Shown here one piece after another: positions 36,912 through 48,260 of a stretch of DNA of 64,000 bases; position 1 is the first letter of the stretch, and each line of letters begins with the position of its first letter. Below the pieces are notes generated by a model. It did no database searches. It was not told the DNA's origin and saw nothing but the letters and a program-made list of their open reading frames with translations. The position numbers and the translations under genes are program-made. Origin of the DNA: Parietaria judaica (taxonomy: Eukaryota > Streptophyta > Magnoliopsida > Rosales > Urticaceae); the NCBI GenBank assembly GCA_954871525.1, contig OX940864.1:9294001-9358000 (forward strand), in the 5' to 3' direction.

Positions 36912-37325
36912 ATGGCGAAGCTCACCAACCCAATGTTCCTAATCGTGTTCCTCTTCGTCGCCACGGCCTCAGTCTCGACATGCCAAGTGCAAATCCTAGG
37001 CCGCCGGCTCACTTGCTCGAACCCGTCGCCATTTCTGCTGAGGCCGGCCTTGTCCGGCGCTAACGTGAGGCTGTCATGCAATGGTGGCGTTACTACGCTT
37101 GCCAACACTACAACCACTGCGACCGGCGACTTCAACATCACTGTGAACCCGGTCCCTGCGATCCCCGTCTTCTTCCCTATCACATGCCGTGTGTTCATCG
37201 ACGTTCCCTCTAACTGCACCATAAGGAACTTTTTCCGAACCGTAACCGTCCTCCGATCGCTGGTCATTTACCCGTTGTTCGGCCAGCGCTCAGTGTTCGA
37301 GGCTAGGCCGTTCGTGGCCGCTTAG
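36912..37325 (+). CDS. phylloplanin / pollen Ole e 1-like secreted protein, copy 1
   Basis: Encodes 137 residues in one exon. A signal peptide is clear (MAKLTNPMFLIVFLFVATAS, cleavage probably near STCQ). The mature part is small and cysteine-bearing: QVQILGRRLTCSNPSP, then GANVRLSCNGG, GDFNITVNPVP, TCRVFIDVPSNC and LVIYPLFGQ. This Ole e 1-like beta-sandwich pattern is found in phylloplanins, secreted leaf-surface or apoplastic proteins with reported antimicrobial roles in tobacco. NITV and NCTI are potential N-glycosylation sites. A near-identical leader and start region occur at 57451 on the other strand. Start chosen at the ATG preceding the signal peptide and matched in the paralogue. Function beyond secretion is inferred from family. 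Confidence 0.83.
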   Translation: MAKLTNPMFLIVFLFVATASVSTCQVQILGRRLTCSNPSPFLLRPALSGANVRLSCNGGVTTLANTTTTATGDFNITVNPVPAIPVFFPITCRVFIDVPSNCTIRNFFRTVTVLRSLVIYPLFGQRSVFEARPFVAA

Positions 37326-37883
37326 CGCACACGCTTGCGGACGTCCTCTTCTTCTCCATGCATTCAGCCGTGGATGCTTCCTTCCCGATTCGTTTTAGTT
37401 ATTATGGAGAGAATAATAATGGTTAAGAAATACCAAATGTTCATTCAGTAAGATTGCTGCTATGCAAACTGTGAATGTACTAAATAATATATCATAATAT
37501 ATTATCAAATAAGGAGAAGAATAGATTTTGTGTCACTCTAGTCTGATTCTTATAGTCATATCTTGTCTCTAAATCGCCAAACAATCCAAATTATTCCGTG
37601 TGTAGTTTCTATATAAGATAACCATGAAGTAAAAGCTTGAATTAAACTAATTAATAAGTAGAATCTCGTTAAATTAAATTAATACTCGATAAAATATTAT
37701 TTTTATGCGGTCCTGACACTAACTAACATAACTAAATTATCCTTCGTTAAATTAATAACCTCGATAATATAATAAAACTATTTAGTCTCAACATTGTTAA
37801 TTTGTAGAATTTTTATTGCATCCTAAACGTTATGCTTGAATTATACTAAAAAGAAAAAGAAAAAAAGAATGGCAGAACTAGGA
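37326..37883. other. 3' flank of phylloplanin-like gene 1
   Basis: The first 60 bases include gaagaggatgcatt-type 3' UTR sequence also found, inverted, downstream of copy 2 (shared word ctgaatgcatggagaagaag on the minus strand). The rest is AT-rich with no gene seen. Confidence 0.5.
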
Positions 37884-38010
37884 TAGTTGTGCCCTAGTTT
37901 TAGCTAGGTTTGAAATATATATATATATATATACACATCATACACATGTAGAATGATATATATATATATATATATATATTTCAAACCTAGCTAAAACTAG
38001 GGCACAACTA
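37884..38010. mobile_element. fold-back MITE (near-perfect hairpin)
   Basis: tagttgtgccctagttttag begins the left arm, and its exact complement ends the right arm. Arms of about 50 bp, including (TA)n, surround a loop of about 25 nt. TA dinucleotides sit at both outer ends, which would fit a Tc1/mariner-type target, but the flanks are too simple to be certain. Confidence 0.7.
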
Positions 38011-38869
38011 GTGTATTATTATAAATGGATATATATGAAATGCTAATATTTGTCCCATAAATTCTCAAACATCTTTGGATATTCCTATTGGATTGAATAA
38101 TTTGGCAGTCTATTTCTCTTTCTAGCTTGTTGAATTATACGGTAAAGAATTAATTATTGACTGCTATGTCAACAGTCTCTCTATTATTTTATCTAAGATT
38201 AAATTGAAATACAAGAAAATAAAACTGATCACGCTCAAAATACGGTGTTACTAAGCGATATTGTCTAAAAAAAGAGTCGTAATAATGAGAAAGTAAATTA
38301 ACATGAGACATATATATATATATATAGGGTGAGATTTGTGTATGTAATAATTGCCAAAACTGATAGAGATATATACATTATGAAATTGAATCTTCTATTG
38401 CGGAGAATGGGATAGTTTTTGCAATTTCTCTAAAACAAACTGAAGGAGTTCGAGTTGAGGGTGATTGAGTTTGAAACGATAAGATCTTATAAGTTTTTAG
38501 TTTGTAATATTTTTTCTTTTACTTCAATTCAAATGACTAGTTGCTCCTCGTAATTTTTCCCTTAGGTGTACGGTAAAAAGTTTATTTATTTATTTTTATG
38601 AAAAGAGGCTCCTGTAAGCTACATAGTATATAATATAAGAGGGAAAGAAAGAAATGTAAATAAAAAAAATCGGTGATAATATTAATATATATATATAACT
38701 GATTTACATTTATATGTGTAATTAACTAATTATAACAATTTGATAATCTCACTGTGCCAAATTTTATGAACTAGCTAGCTCACGTCATAGTGGCTGCTCA
38801 TCTATTAGTTGACTGAGTTTTTTTTTTCTCTATATATATATGATTTTTCCCTAGTTGTTTTACTTATAA
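38011..38869. other. intergenic DNA, no gene seen
   Basis: AT-rich sequence between the fold-back element and the Helitron. No coding frame or element boundary was found. Confidence 0.4.
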
Positions 38870-41800
38870 TCTATATATATTAAAAGGAAGAAACACAAGT
38901 AATGTGGCATGTTAAGATTCAAGTATTGAAAAAGTGAGTAACCACAAAGAGACTTGAGAATTTAACATCATAAGATCAAAGCAAGCATGGGGAATTCTAA
39001 TTTTGATAAGAGTTTTCATTTATTTTTATTTTGTAAATATTAGTTTGATGACTTTTGGTATTGTTTATTCCATTAAATTTAGACTTTTGATTTTCCTTTC
39101 TTAATGACTAAATTCATTTATTTACATTTATGCAATTAAAACAATAAAAGCTAAGACTTTTCATTTTGAGTATCCTAACTTATAAATAGAGGTTCTTGAA
39201 ATAATATTTTGGTACTATTTTTTCTCATTTTGTCCTTCCTGTTGTTGTTCTTATTTTGTAGTTAATTATTTTTTTATTTTTATGATTTTTTTTTCTCACC
39301 TTCTAATACATTTTATTTGTTTTGAACAGGGAGTATCTTCGTTTCATTTTATGTCATTTTCGAGCAAATAATCACGCTCCGGAATTCGGCAATCATTGTT
39401 GCAAGATAGCTATGAGACCATCATTTACAACTCAATCGTGTCGCCTGCGCCAATCACTGACACCTACAACCACAATATCCTCCGACGATATCTTTGGGTT
39501 TTTCTTCTTCTTTATTTATTTTTTCTTTTTTCCGAGAAGCTCATGGGGATTTGGTTGTTTAACTTTTGATGATATATTTCCTTTTATTAGAAATCCAAGT
39601 GAAATATTCTATAGTTGAAGTTATATGCTCCATAATCACATAAAATGTGTTGCATTTGGTCTTTGTTTTCTTAGGCTATATTGTAATATTTTGAATTGGT
39701 TTCCGTAAATTTGTAACGGTGCAATATATATTTTCAGTTTCTACATTCGGGTCTTTATCTCCAATTTAATATATATATATATATATATATATAGTGTTTT
39801 GTTTATTGTTGCTTTTTCAACAGGTATAGTTTGAAACAAGGTTTTAGAGTTTATTGTATGGGTAGGCTAATGAGTGACGGGTTTACCAATGGTTAAAAAG
39901 GAGAAATGCCGACACCTAGGTTACTGATCAAATTTTAAGGAAAAATGGCTTACTGTCGAGTTTTTTATATAGAAAATATTATAAGAGTACAGACACATGC
40001 ATTTGTTTCTCTTACACATTATCAAGGCATTGCGAATTTTTTTATATAATTTTTTTATTTTATTCTTTTAGTTATTAATTGCCAGAAAAGGTAATGCATT
40101 ATTTTATTTTATTTTTTCAAATTTGTATTTTTTTTAGCTTAGAAATAAGTCTCTTTTAATTCACTACCTATTCCTTCTTAAACACATACAATATATACCG
40201 AAAACCGAAAAATAAAACACTTTTTTTTAAACTGATATAAAATGCATCAAATGATGTTTATAATTATTGATCACTCGATACATTTGATTTTTCTCCACTA
40301 ATTTATAAAAACGTTACTTTGGTATAATTGGTGGTTCCTAAATATTTTTTTTTTATTTATGAAAATAAGAGTAAAATTATGTACTTTACAAAAATGTTAC
40401 TTTGTTATAATTGTCAAACACACACACATATATATATATATGGACAGTTTTTGAAAAGTGGCATAGCATTATAAAATAAAATTGATTCTTATATCTTACA
40501 TTTTCATATTTTTTCAAATTTTAAAATTAAAAAACATCATTCGTTGTTTTGGTGAAAAACAATTAGCTTTAGATGCTACTTTTATACAGTTAATATGTCA
40601 ATTATATATAGAATTGATTGCATGATATAATTTAATAAGCTAATAATGATCTAATTTTTTGTTACGTTCAATATTCTTTTTAATAGAAGAACAGGTATAT
40701 CAAAAGCTTGCCGATTGTTGACATTCACAAAATTACTTATTTTATAGACAATAGTTTTTTTTTTTTTGTTGTTGTTGCCTATTTTGAATATTTTAAAATA
40801 TATATTAATTATAATATCTAATAAAAAAAGGCCATGGCATTACCTAAAAAATCAACAATTAGTGAGTTAGACAGGTAAATAGTAGTATTTCGATTGAAAT
40901 ATACAATCCAACAAATTTATAAATTACTTTTGTGTTTTTTTTTTTCTTTTTATAATACATAGATTATATTCTATTTGAGATTTCTTTAATTTCAATTTTT
41001 TGATCATGAAAAAAATCCACCATAATGGCATAATGACACAATAAAAGAATTAATATATAACTTAATGCAATAATTCTCTTGATAGTCTTTTTCAATTCCA
41101 CACAACATACTTTCGTGACAAGATAATGTTGTGAAACCATCCTTTTTCACTATTGTCAATAAATATTTTTTAATATGAATATGTTATTGATTGAGCTCAC
41201 ACTACGATCAGTAGTTGATTGGTTTTTTAGGTTGAGAAGATGAATAGCTTTACTTCTTTTTCCGCACCCGAAGGATAAAAGACTCTAACTAAGTACGATT
41301 GTATATCGTTAACGTTATGCGGTCTTTTGTAGGTTGAGCTTCTTTCCTGTAATTTTTTTTTTGAAGTTAAGATACGGTGCACAAGTTTTTGTTTCTTCAT
41401 ATTAATTGACTTACACTAAACCCGTAACTTTAGTATAGTTTTTAAAGTTCTGAAATGTTATTTTATTTTATTTTATTTTAGACTTTCATTTTCTTACTTT
41501 TATATGTTTACACATTTTTTTTTCATACGTAATTAAGCATCTAACAATTTCCTTTAATGAACATTTTGTATAAAACCTTTCTAAAATGAATCCCTGATTT
41601 TCTTTTATATATGAAATCAATTTTACACTTTAAAGAAAATCTATATCCATATATACTACTATTATTATATTATATATTTGATATCTATTTTTTATTTGTT
41701 ATCATGAAATAAAAATCTACCATAGTGACACAGTAAAAAATATTGATTTATAACTTAATGCAAAAAATATGATAGTCTTTAATTTTCAATTCCACACAAA

Positions 41801-42445
41801 AACATGCTTTTGTAGTCTTTTTGAATTTTTAATTATACTCTATAAATGTTTATATTAACAAAAAAAATATATAAAAATAAACGATTTTTCATGGCTAAAA
41901 AATCAAAGGCAAGTGTATTGCAAAAAAGTGAAATGCTGGTATAGTCTCAAAAATAAAAAATAGAGATGTCTACGTACGAACTACAAATATGAAACTTATA
42001 GTGATTGTGATATTTTGTTATATTAATGTACATAATTTTGATAGTATATCTCTTGAAGAAATCGTTACAAATTAAGATATTTTAATTTTATGAGTTTATC
42101 AAGAGTAACATCTTTACTATTTTTTTTTAACAAGCATTGAGTTTACTAACAAGATATTTATCGCTCATATTTTTACGGATCAATCAGTAATAAATAGAAT
42201 TTGTATAAAATAATAACATTTACATGGTATGAATAATACTTTTTGTATATTATATTTATTTGTATAGATAATAATACTTTTGTATAAGCACATAAGTAAA
42301 TAATTTGAATGGCTTTTTTAATTTTAGATTGACACACATTTGAGAGAATGAAGTTATTAATTTATTTAAATTTAATAATTTTTCCACCTAAATTTATTAT
42401 TGAGACACTCTCCGCTACCGAGCGAAGCGAGGTTTAATGCACTAG
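38870..42445 (+). mobile_element. non-autonomous Helitron
   Basis: The 5' end TCTATATATATTAAAAGGAA follows an A (38869), and the 3' end CTAG (42442-42445) precedes a T (42446), as expected for insertion between A and T. A GC-rich hairpin-like segment ctccgctaccgagcgaagcg lies about 20-40 bases before the 3' end, the usual Helitron terminator. The interior is AT-rich; I see no Rep or helicase motifs. The 98-codon frame at 39322 follows an acceptor-like ttgaacag but is unrecognised. Confidence 0.65.
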
Positions 42446-42762
42446 TAGAGAGAATTATAATAAAAGTTGTGAGAATACTGAGTGTGTGTGTTCAGTAAAA
42501 GTGTTGCTATGCAAACTATTAATGTTTATTTTAGCAATCACTAAAGTACAAATTAATAAATAATTATATAATATCAAGGTTATTAGTGGTATTAATACCA
42601 AACTTTTGATAATAGGAGTTACATGCACCCAGCCTTCTAAAGTGTAGACGTGTGTTGACAAGGATTCGATAACTCCGTTAAATGCTATCCCATGTGGCAG
42701 TTTTAATTGTCATATATCGCGTTCTCATGTGGGTCCCACCAATTCTTCTATATTATTTTTAT
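42446..42762. other. intergenic DNA, no gene seen
   Basis: AT-rich gap between the Helitron and the interrupted MITE end. No feature recognised. Confidence 0.35.
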
Positions 42763-42812
42763 GGGTAAACTGTGGCTAAAATACCTAATGTTTCATTTTA
42801 TTTTAATTATGT
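42763..42812. mobile_element. MITE end interrupted by Gypsy LTR
   Basis: gggtaaactgtggctaaaat followed by acctaatgttt matches the start of the MITE-like insert at 33862. After 50 bases it is cut by the TGTAACGCCCC LTR terminus, so the LTR inserted into or next to this older element. Confidence 0.5.
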
Positions 42813-43263
42813 TGTAACGCCCCATACGGCCTATAACATTTTATTCTCTTTTATACTCGTATAAGTGAGCCACTGAAAAACACTTTTTTTTTTATTATAT
42901 ATAGATATATATGTACACCTATTTTATATATCTACATATTGAAACGATATATTAGTATTTTACATGTCACTAACGTCAAATTCTCATATCTACCCACTGC
43001 CAGTATTTATCCCAAAACGAGGAAACATAAACTACTTGCTCCTTTCTTTTGACTTATAGCGTAACGACGCTCAAAATACCCCAAGTACACGACTAGCTAT
43101 CCCACAGTCGTTAATATCTCATATGCATCAGATTTCTAGCTCCGAGTCTTCAACCAACAGCCTCAAGTGTCATATTTAATTACCTGCAATGTCTGCATTA
43201 CAAGAATTCTAATGAGCGAATGCTCAGTAAGTAAAGACAATTAAAAGATCATATAGCGTCATT

Positions 43264-43340
43264 CATATCATATGCCCTTTACCCACACGGAAGGGCTAGT
43301 TTTCATATCATATGCCCCTAACCCACACAGGAGGGCTAAA
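43264..43340. repeat. about 39-bp tandem duplication
   Basis: Two copies of a unit beginning ttcatatcatatgcccctaa and continuing with acccacac and agggcta. It lies inside the Gypsy LTR. Confidence 0.7.
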
Positions 43341-43470
43341 TTTTCATATCATAATAATAAAGCACATTTAATATGCATTATCCAATTCTTTTTCATAGTG
43401 TGTATCTCAAATGCTAAGGCTTGTAGACGTTGTTATGGACGCTCCTGTTGCACAATTTCCCATAATTCTT

Positions 43471-43625
43471 TTAACATGTGACCCTTTCGTCACTTCTTTA
43501 ACATGTGACCCTTTCGTCACTTATTTTAACTTGTGACCCTTTCGTCACTTCTTTTAACTTGTGACCCTTTCGTCACTTCTTTTAACGTCTTTTAACATGT
43601 GACCCTTTCGTCACTTCTTTTAACT
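43471..43625. repeat. 28-bp tandem repeat, five copies
   Basis: Unit aacatgtgaccctttcgtca plus cttctttt, with aactt variants. The fourth copy is followed by a short extra aacgtctttt. Some shortened gaccggtc derivatives follow to 43680. It lies inside the Gypsy LTR. Confidence 0.9.
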
Positions 43626-45214
43626 TCGACCGGTCAGTCGTAACATTTCAATTCTTTTAACATGTGACCGGTCGTAACATTACACGCAGACGTGTGGGGA
43701 AAAATTCTCAATTACATTCCCGGTGATCAGTCGGGCTTCCCACACCGCGCCATATATCATAGCCTCTTTATAGAGACATCGCAACAGGCACGCCGCCTAC
43801 CCAAACTTAGCAACTGAGATACACTGTCATTTATTCTTTTAACATTTACACCATTTATAGTCAGCAAACATCAGAAGAACAATGCAATTATATGCACATA
43901 CGTTCATACTTAAATCACCATTCAATTTAATTCTCGTAATGCAAGTAAAGTAAGTCTTTACTTACCTCGAATTCACTGATAAGTCTTGCTAGCTAGTGTG
44001 GAAAGCGTAACTTCACCCAAAGCTCGATGTGCTTAATCCCGTTCAATCTGATTTGTTATATTATTTCTTAAATTAGAATATGTTCATCATTCTTCATATT
44101 TCATATGTTACTACTTTTTATAAATCTAACTACTATGGGGACCCGTACCTTGTAGCCATTTAATATAAAATAACTCTACTAGCTATTTAATAATATATAA
44201 TATATACATAAGTAATTTAACCATATCATTTATCCTCAAAGCTTAACATTAAAAGTACATAGGCGCTTGGTCTTTTACTAATGTCAATATATTAATTATT
44301 CAATCACATGTCATGTTACTTCCTATAAACAAATTTCTTGTGTCATATACTTTTACCACAAATTAGGTTCATTCTAATCAATAAATAAATATATATACGT
44401 TATAACACTAATAAAAGAACAGTGCAATGAATTTCTATAATATCTTAAGTAGCTTTTCATAAACTGACCAACAAAAATGTCAATCTAAATTTAAGAATCT
44501 AACCAATTAAAATTAATTTTTTATAACGTTAAACACCATTGACTTCAAAAGGATAAAACAAATCTATCTTAAATATGACTAACACCGATTAGAATAAACT
44601 CACCTTAGGAAGACACTGATTTTAGGGCAGAACTATATGCTTGAAAACGAGTGAGAACTCTCATGAGCAGACAAGGACAATAGTCGAGTGATGAAATTTC
44701 ATCAAAGGAAAAGAAAACCTTAGAGACTGGGAGAGATCGAGAGCTGTCTATTAAAGAAGGAAGCTGAGTGTCTTTTAGTTTGTTTAATTCCTTCTCTTAA
44801 TGACACGTAGATTTGGTGATAAGTAAGAAATGTATAAGATATTTACTCCTCACCCCTCCATACTCTTTAAACTAAGAAACTAATACCATAATCATTCAGT
44901 GTATCCTTTAATATATTAAATATATTAAAGGAATGGGCCACAAAAAATAGTTTCAGTCACATTATAGCATGACTTAAATTTTTATTTTTAATGTTTTTAT
45001 CACCAAAGTAATTTGTTTTAGATGATTAGCACATCGATCTTGTCGTGAGCTTTCGCTTTTTCACACTGCATCATAAACACGAATTTAACGTTAAAATTTT
45101 ACGATGACTTTCGTCAACGTAAACATATAACGATTAATATTAATATGATTATTTTAAACACACACATATATGAACATAACTTGAAATATGGACACGAAAT
45201 CAAGTTAACTAATT

Positions 45215-46388
45215 AAATTATGTGTTTTATGCTTCTTCTTCTGAGTGACTCTTCCATAGTACTTTGACCAACCGAATCATCTTATTTCTCAGTTCTTTTT
45301 CTTTCCTATCAATTACTTTCATGGGTTTCTCCTAGTAAGTGAGGTCTTCATTCAATTGTAGCGGTTCATAGCTTAATATGTGAGAAGAGTCTGAGATATA
45401 TTTTCTCAACATGGAGACGTGAAAAGTGTTGTGCACCATAGACATTCCTGGAGGGAGAGCTAACTTATACGCCACCGGTCCAATTCTTTCTAACACTTCA
45501 AATGGCCCGACAAATCTAGGGCTCAATTTTCCTTTCTTCCCAAACCTCATGACACCCTTCAGCGGAGATACTTTGACAAACACTTTATCTCCGATTTCAA
45601 ATTCCAACCTCCGACGCTTTAGATCTGCATAGCTCTTTTGCCGACTTTGAGCAGTCAACATTCTTTTTCGAATTTTCTCAATCGCTTCAACGGTATCTTG
45701 CACAAGCTCTGGGCCGAGGTACTTCCTTTCGCCTACTTCGTCCCAATGCACAGGAGATCGACACTTTCTTCCATATAAAGCTTCATAAGGCGCCATGCCA
45801 ATTGTAGAATGATGACTATTGTTGTAAGAGAACTCGACCAAGGGTAGATATTTACTCTATGATCCATGAAAATCCAAAACACACGCCCTCAACCTGTCTT
45901 CCAAAGTTTGTATAGTTCTCTCTGATTGTCCATCGGATTGAGGGTGAAAAGCAGTACCAAGGGCTAATTTGGATCCCATCGCCCTGTGTAAGCTTTTCCA
46001 AAATGCCGATGTGAATCTCGCATCTCTATCGGAAACAATAGATAATGGCACTCCATGCAGTCGAACAATTTCCTTGACGTAAAGTTGAGCGAGTTGATCT
46101 ATTGAGTAGGTCATGCAAACAGGAAGAAAATGAGCAGACTTTGTGAGTCTGTCAACAATAACCCAAATTGCATCGTGTCCATCACTAGACCGGGGTAACC
46201 CGACGACAAAGTCCATAGTGATTTCTTCCCATTTCCACTGGGGTACTGTCAGAGGCTGGAGTAAGCCTGCTGGTCTTTGATGCTCAGCTTTAACTTGTTG
46301 ACAAATAAGGCACTGCTCCACAAACTTAGCAACATCGTTCTTAATACCTGGCCACCAATAATGAGTTTTCAGGTCCTTGTACATTTTT
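45215..46388 (-). pseudogene. Ty3/Gypsy integrase C-terminal half, decayed
   Basis: One minus-strand frame shows the zinc-finger end (KTHYWWPGIKNDV, then CLICQQVK), the integrase core (MDFVVGLPRSSDG, VIVDRLTKSAHF, VSDRDARFTS, FHPQSDGQSERTIQ) and the GPY/F region (FVGPFEVLERIGPVAYKLAL) followed by MVHNTFHVSMLRKY. The frame is broken by TAG codons at 45857-45859 and 45332-45334 and by further stops near 45225. Similarity begins abruptly at 46388, so protease, RT, RNase H and the first part of integrase are missing. Motifs fit the Tekay/Del-like group, without a recognisable chromodomain. Confidence 0.88.
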
Positions 46389-47745
46389 GAAAAAGAAACT
46401 TATTAAACTTTATTATAGGTAGAATGTTTTTTGAAAAAATATTTCTGTTTGAAATAGTTACATGATGCAAACATGTTCTGGAAAAAACGTTAAATAAACC
46501 CTTTAACTATTTCGTGATAATTTAACCGACTGTACACGTCGTTGCCGTCCTTAGTGGCATGGTCACTCCAGGGTGACTCGCGGTATCAACCGTGTAGTTT
46601 GGTTAAACTAAGTTTTAGTCATAAACTTAATTAATATTCATAACAAGAACCACCAAAGTTCTCTATGATTATTAACGATCACCATAGACGGTCGGGAAGC
46701 ACCAACTTCCGTGCAAGCTCAACCCATTATTTTCGGTTCTCGGGATCCTCTTGGAAACGTCGTCTTTAGGGAATGGTCACTCCAGGGTGACTCGCGGTCC
46801 ATTTCCAAGATTCCTCCGTCCCCATATTCTTTTGGAACTATCACGGTGTCAAACCTTCCACAAGCACACCTTCCTTAGGGAATGGACACTCCAGGGTGAC
46901 TCGAGACGGTGTGGTCAGCAGACCTTGTGACAGTAATAATGGAGACTTCTCAGATTTATTCTATACTTGCCATGGTTTTATAAAAATAACGTTTTTAAAT
47001 ACTAAGTTAATTAAAACTTATTATAAACTTTCTATTAATGACACATTAAAATTTTATATTTCGGCTTAACAAGGCCCTTTATTTATAGTGTTTATTATTT
47101 TGTCGGTAGTGATAGGTCAATACATACTTTCTCCAGGTAGATGGGAGGGGTCCTAACTGGTCACCCATAAGTGGATGGTGAACCGGCCCCACTTTTGATT
47201 CCCTCTTCCTTAGACAAGATCATATGATTGAGATTTTTCCTACTAGTAATAACCACTTTCACATTTACTCTTTATTATTTATGTCTATCTTAATTTTGAC
47301 ATATTAATAATTATCAAAACATAGACACTATGTTATCGGGTTATGAAAATAGGTGGTAACAAATTATATCTATGATGAATATTTATAATTAGCTATTAAT
47401 GATACTTATTCTCAAAGAATTATCATTAAATCGATCTTAGGCCATATTAATAATCATTTATGAAATATAAAAATATGTCAATGATATCATTCCAAAGAAT
47501 TATCACTCATATTTTAATATTAAATAAGACAATATTATTTAAGTATTAAATAATATCCAAATTTAATTTTATGAATTTTATAAAATAAGACAATGTTATT
47601 TATCCAGAAATAACATCCATATTTTATTTCTAATTAATTAAAGATAATTAACTTAATTCATAATTTATTAATTTCAAAAATAATAATTAATATTTTATTT
47701 ATTTAATCCACGGGTACCGGGTCGGATTAAAATCCGGCCCATATT
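46389..47745. other. unassigned retroelement-like sequence with 22-bp repeats
   Basis: Joins the Gypsy fragment at 46388. The word cactccagggtgactcg recurs near 46563, 46776 and 46885, each preceded by ggaatgg or catggt. No coding frame. Probably LTR or leader sequence of another element; it could not be assigned. Confidence 0.4.
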
Positions 47746-48110
47746 TTAAAAATATTGCACGTGGGCCTTCCGGGCTTAAGCCCGAGCCCACGTGCCCGAG
47801 GAATACCCGAGCCCAGCCCTTAGGAAAGGCCAGGACAGCGCACGGGTCGGGCTGGGCCTGCTGGCCCATAACGCTGCCAGGCAGCGTGGGCCGCAAGCCC
47901 GTGTGCGAGGCCAGCGCGCTGCGCACTAGGCAGCCCGCAGGGGCTTTCCCCTGGGCCGGGCCCAGCGTTGGGCTTTGCATGGGCCTGGCCCGTGGCTGCT
48001 AGGGTTTGACCCTGGGGCTGCAGCGGCAGCCCCTGGTCACCCTTTGGCCGCAGGTCGGGCTGCCCCATGCAGCCCGGCCACATACCCGGTTCGATTTTTC
48101 GGATCGGGTA
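47746..48110. other. GC-rich block in Copia leader
   Basis: A 360-bp block full of GGGCC, GCAGCCC and CCCGGGC-type words in otherwise AT-rich DNA. Overlapping minus-strand frames (47699-47980, 47820-48119) are Gly/Pro/Ala-rich artefacts of this composition. It lies between the primer-binding site and degenerate sequence on the left. Confidence 0.45.
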
Positions 48111-48246
48111 TATTTTCAAATAAAAATTAATATTTAAAATATCTAGAAATTAAAAATTTCAATTTAAAAATATTAATTTATTCATCAAATAATTCGTTCT
48201 TTAAACCGTTAAATTAAATTACATAATTATTTATCCTTGAACCATG

Positions 48247-48260
48247 GCTCTGATACCAAT
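48247..48260 (-). other. primer-binding site (initiator tRNA-Met) of a Copia element
   Basis: On the minus strand the sequence reads ATTGGTATCAGAGC, complementary to the 3' end of plant initiator tRNA-Met and the standard Copia primer site. It abuts the LTR that starts at 48261, showing that this LTR is the 5' LTR of a leftward element. Confidence 0.88.

Larger units (their letters stand above)
42813..45180 (-). repeat. probable 3' LTR of a Ty3/Gypsy element (right edge uncertain)
   Basis: The left edge TGTAACGCCCCATACGGCC is the inverted form of a Gypsy LTR end (...GGGGCGTTACA). The block lies directly downstream, on the minus strand, of a Gypsy integrase. It holds two tandem repeats of its own (43264-43340 and 43471-43620) and a perfect 25-bp palindrome at 44906-44930. 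The start of this LTR (high coordinate) could not be fixed. Confidence 0.5.

Noticed and set aside
36890..37267. 125-codon minus-strand frame opposite phylloplanin-like gene 1 (and 57093-57485 opposite gene 2)
   Set aside because: Antisense shadows; the sense frames carry the signal peptide and conserved cysteines.
47699..48119. Two minus-strand frames of 93-99 codons
   Set aside because: Gly/Pro/Ala-rich translations of a GC-rich block, overlapping each other in different frames, with no conserved motif.
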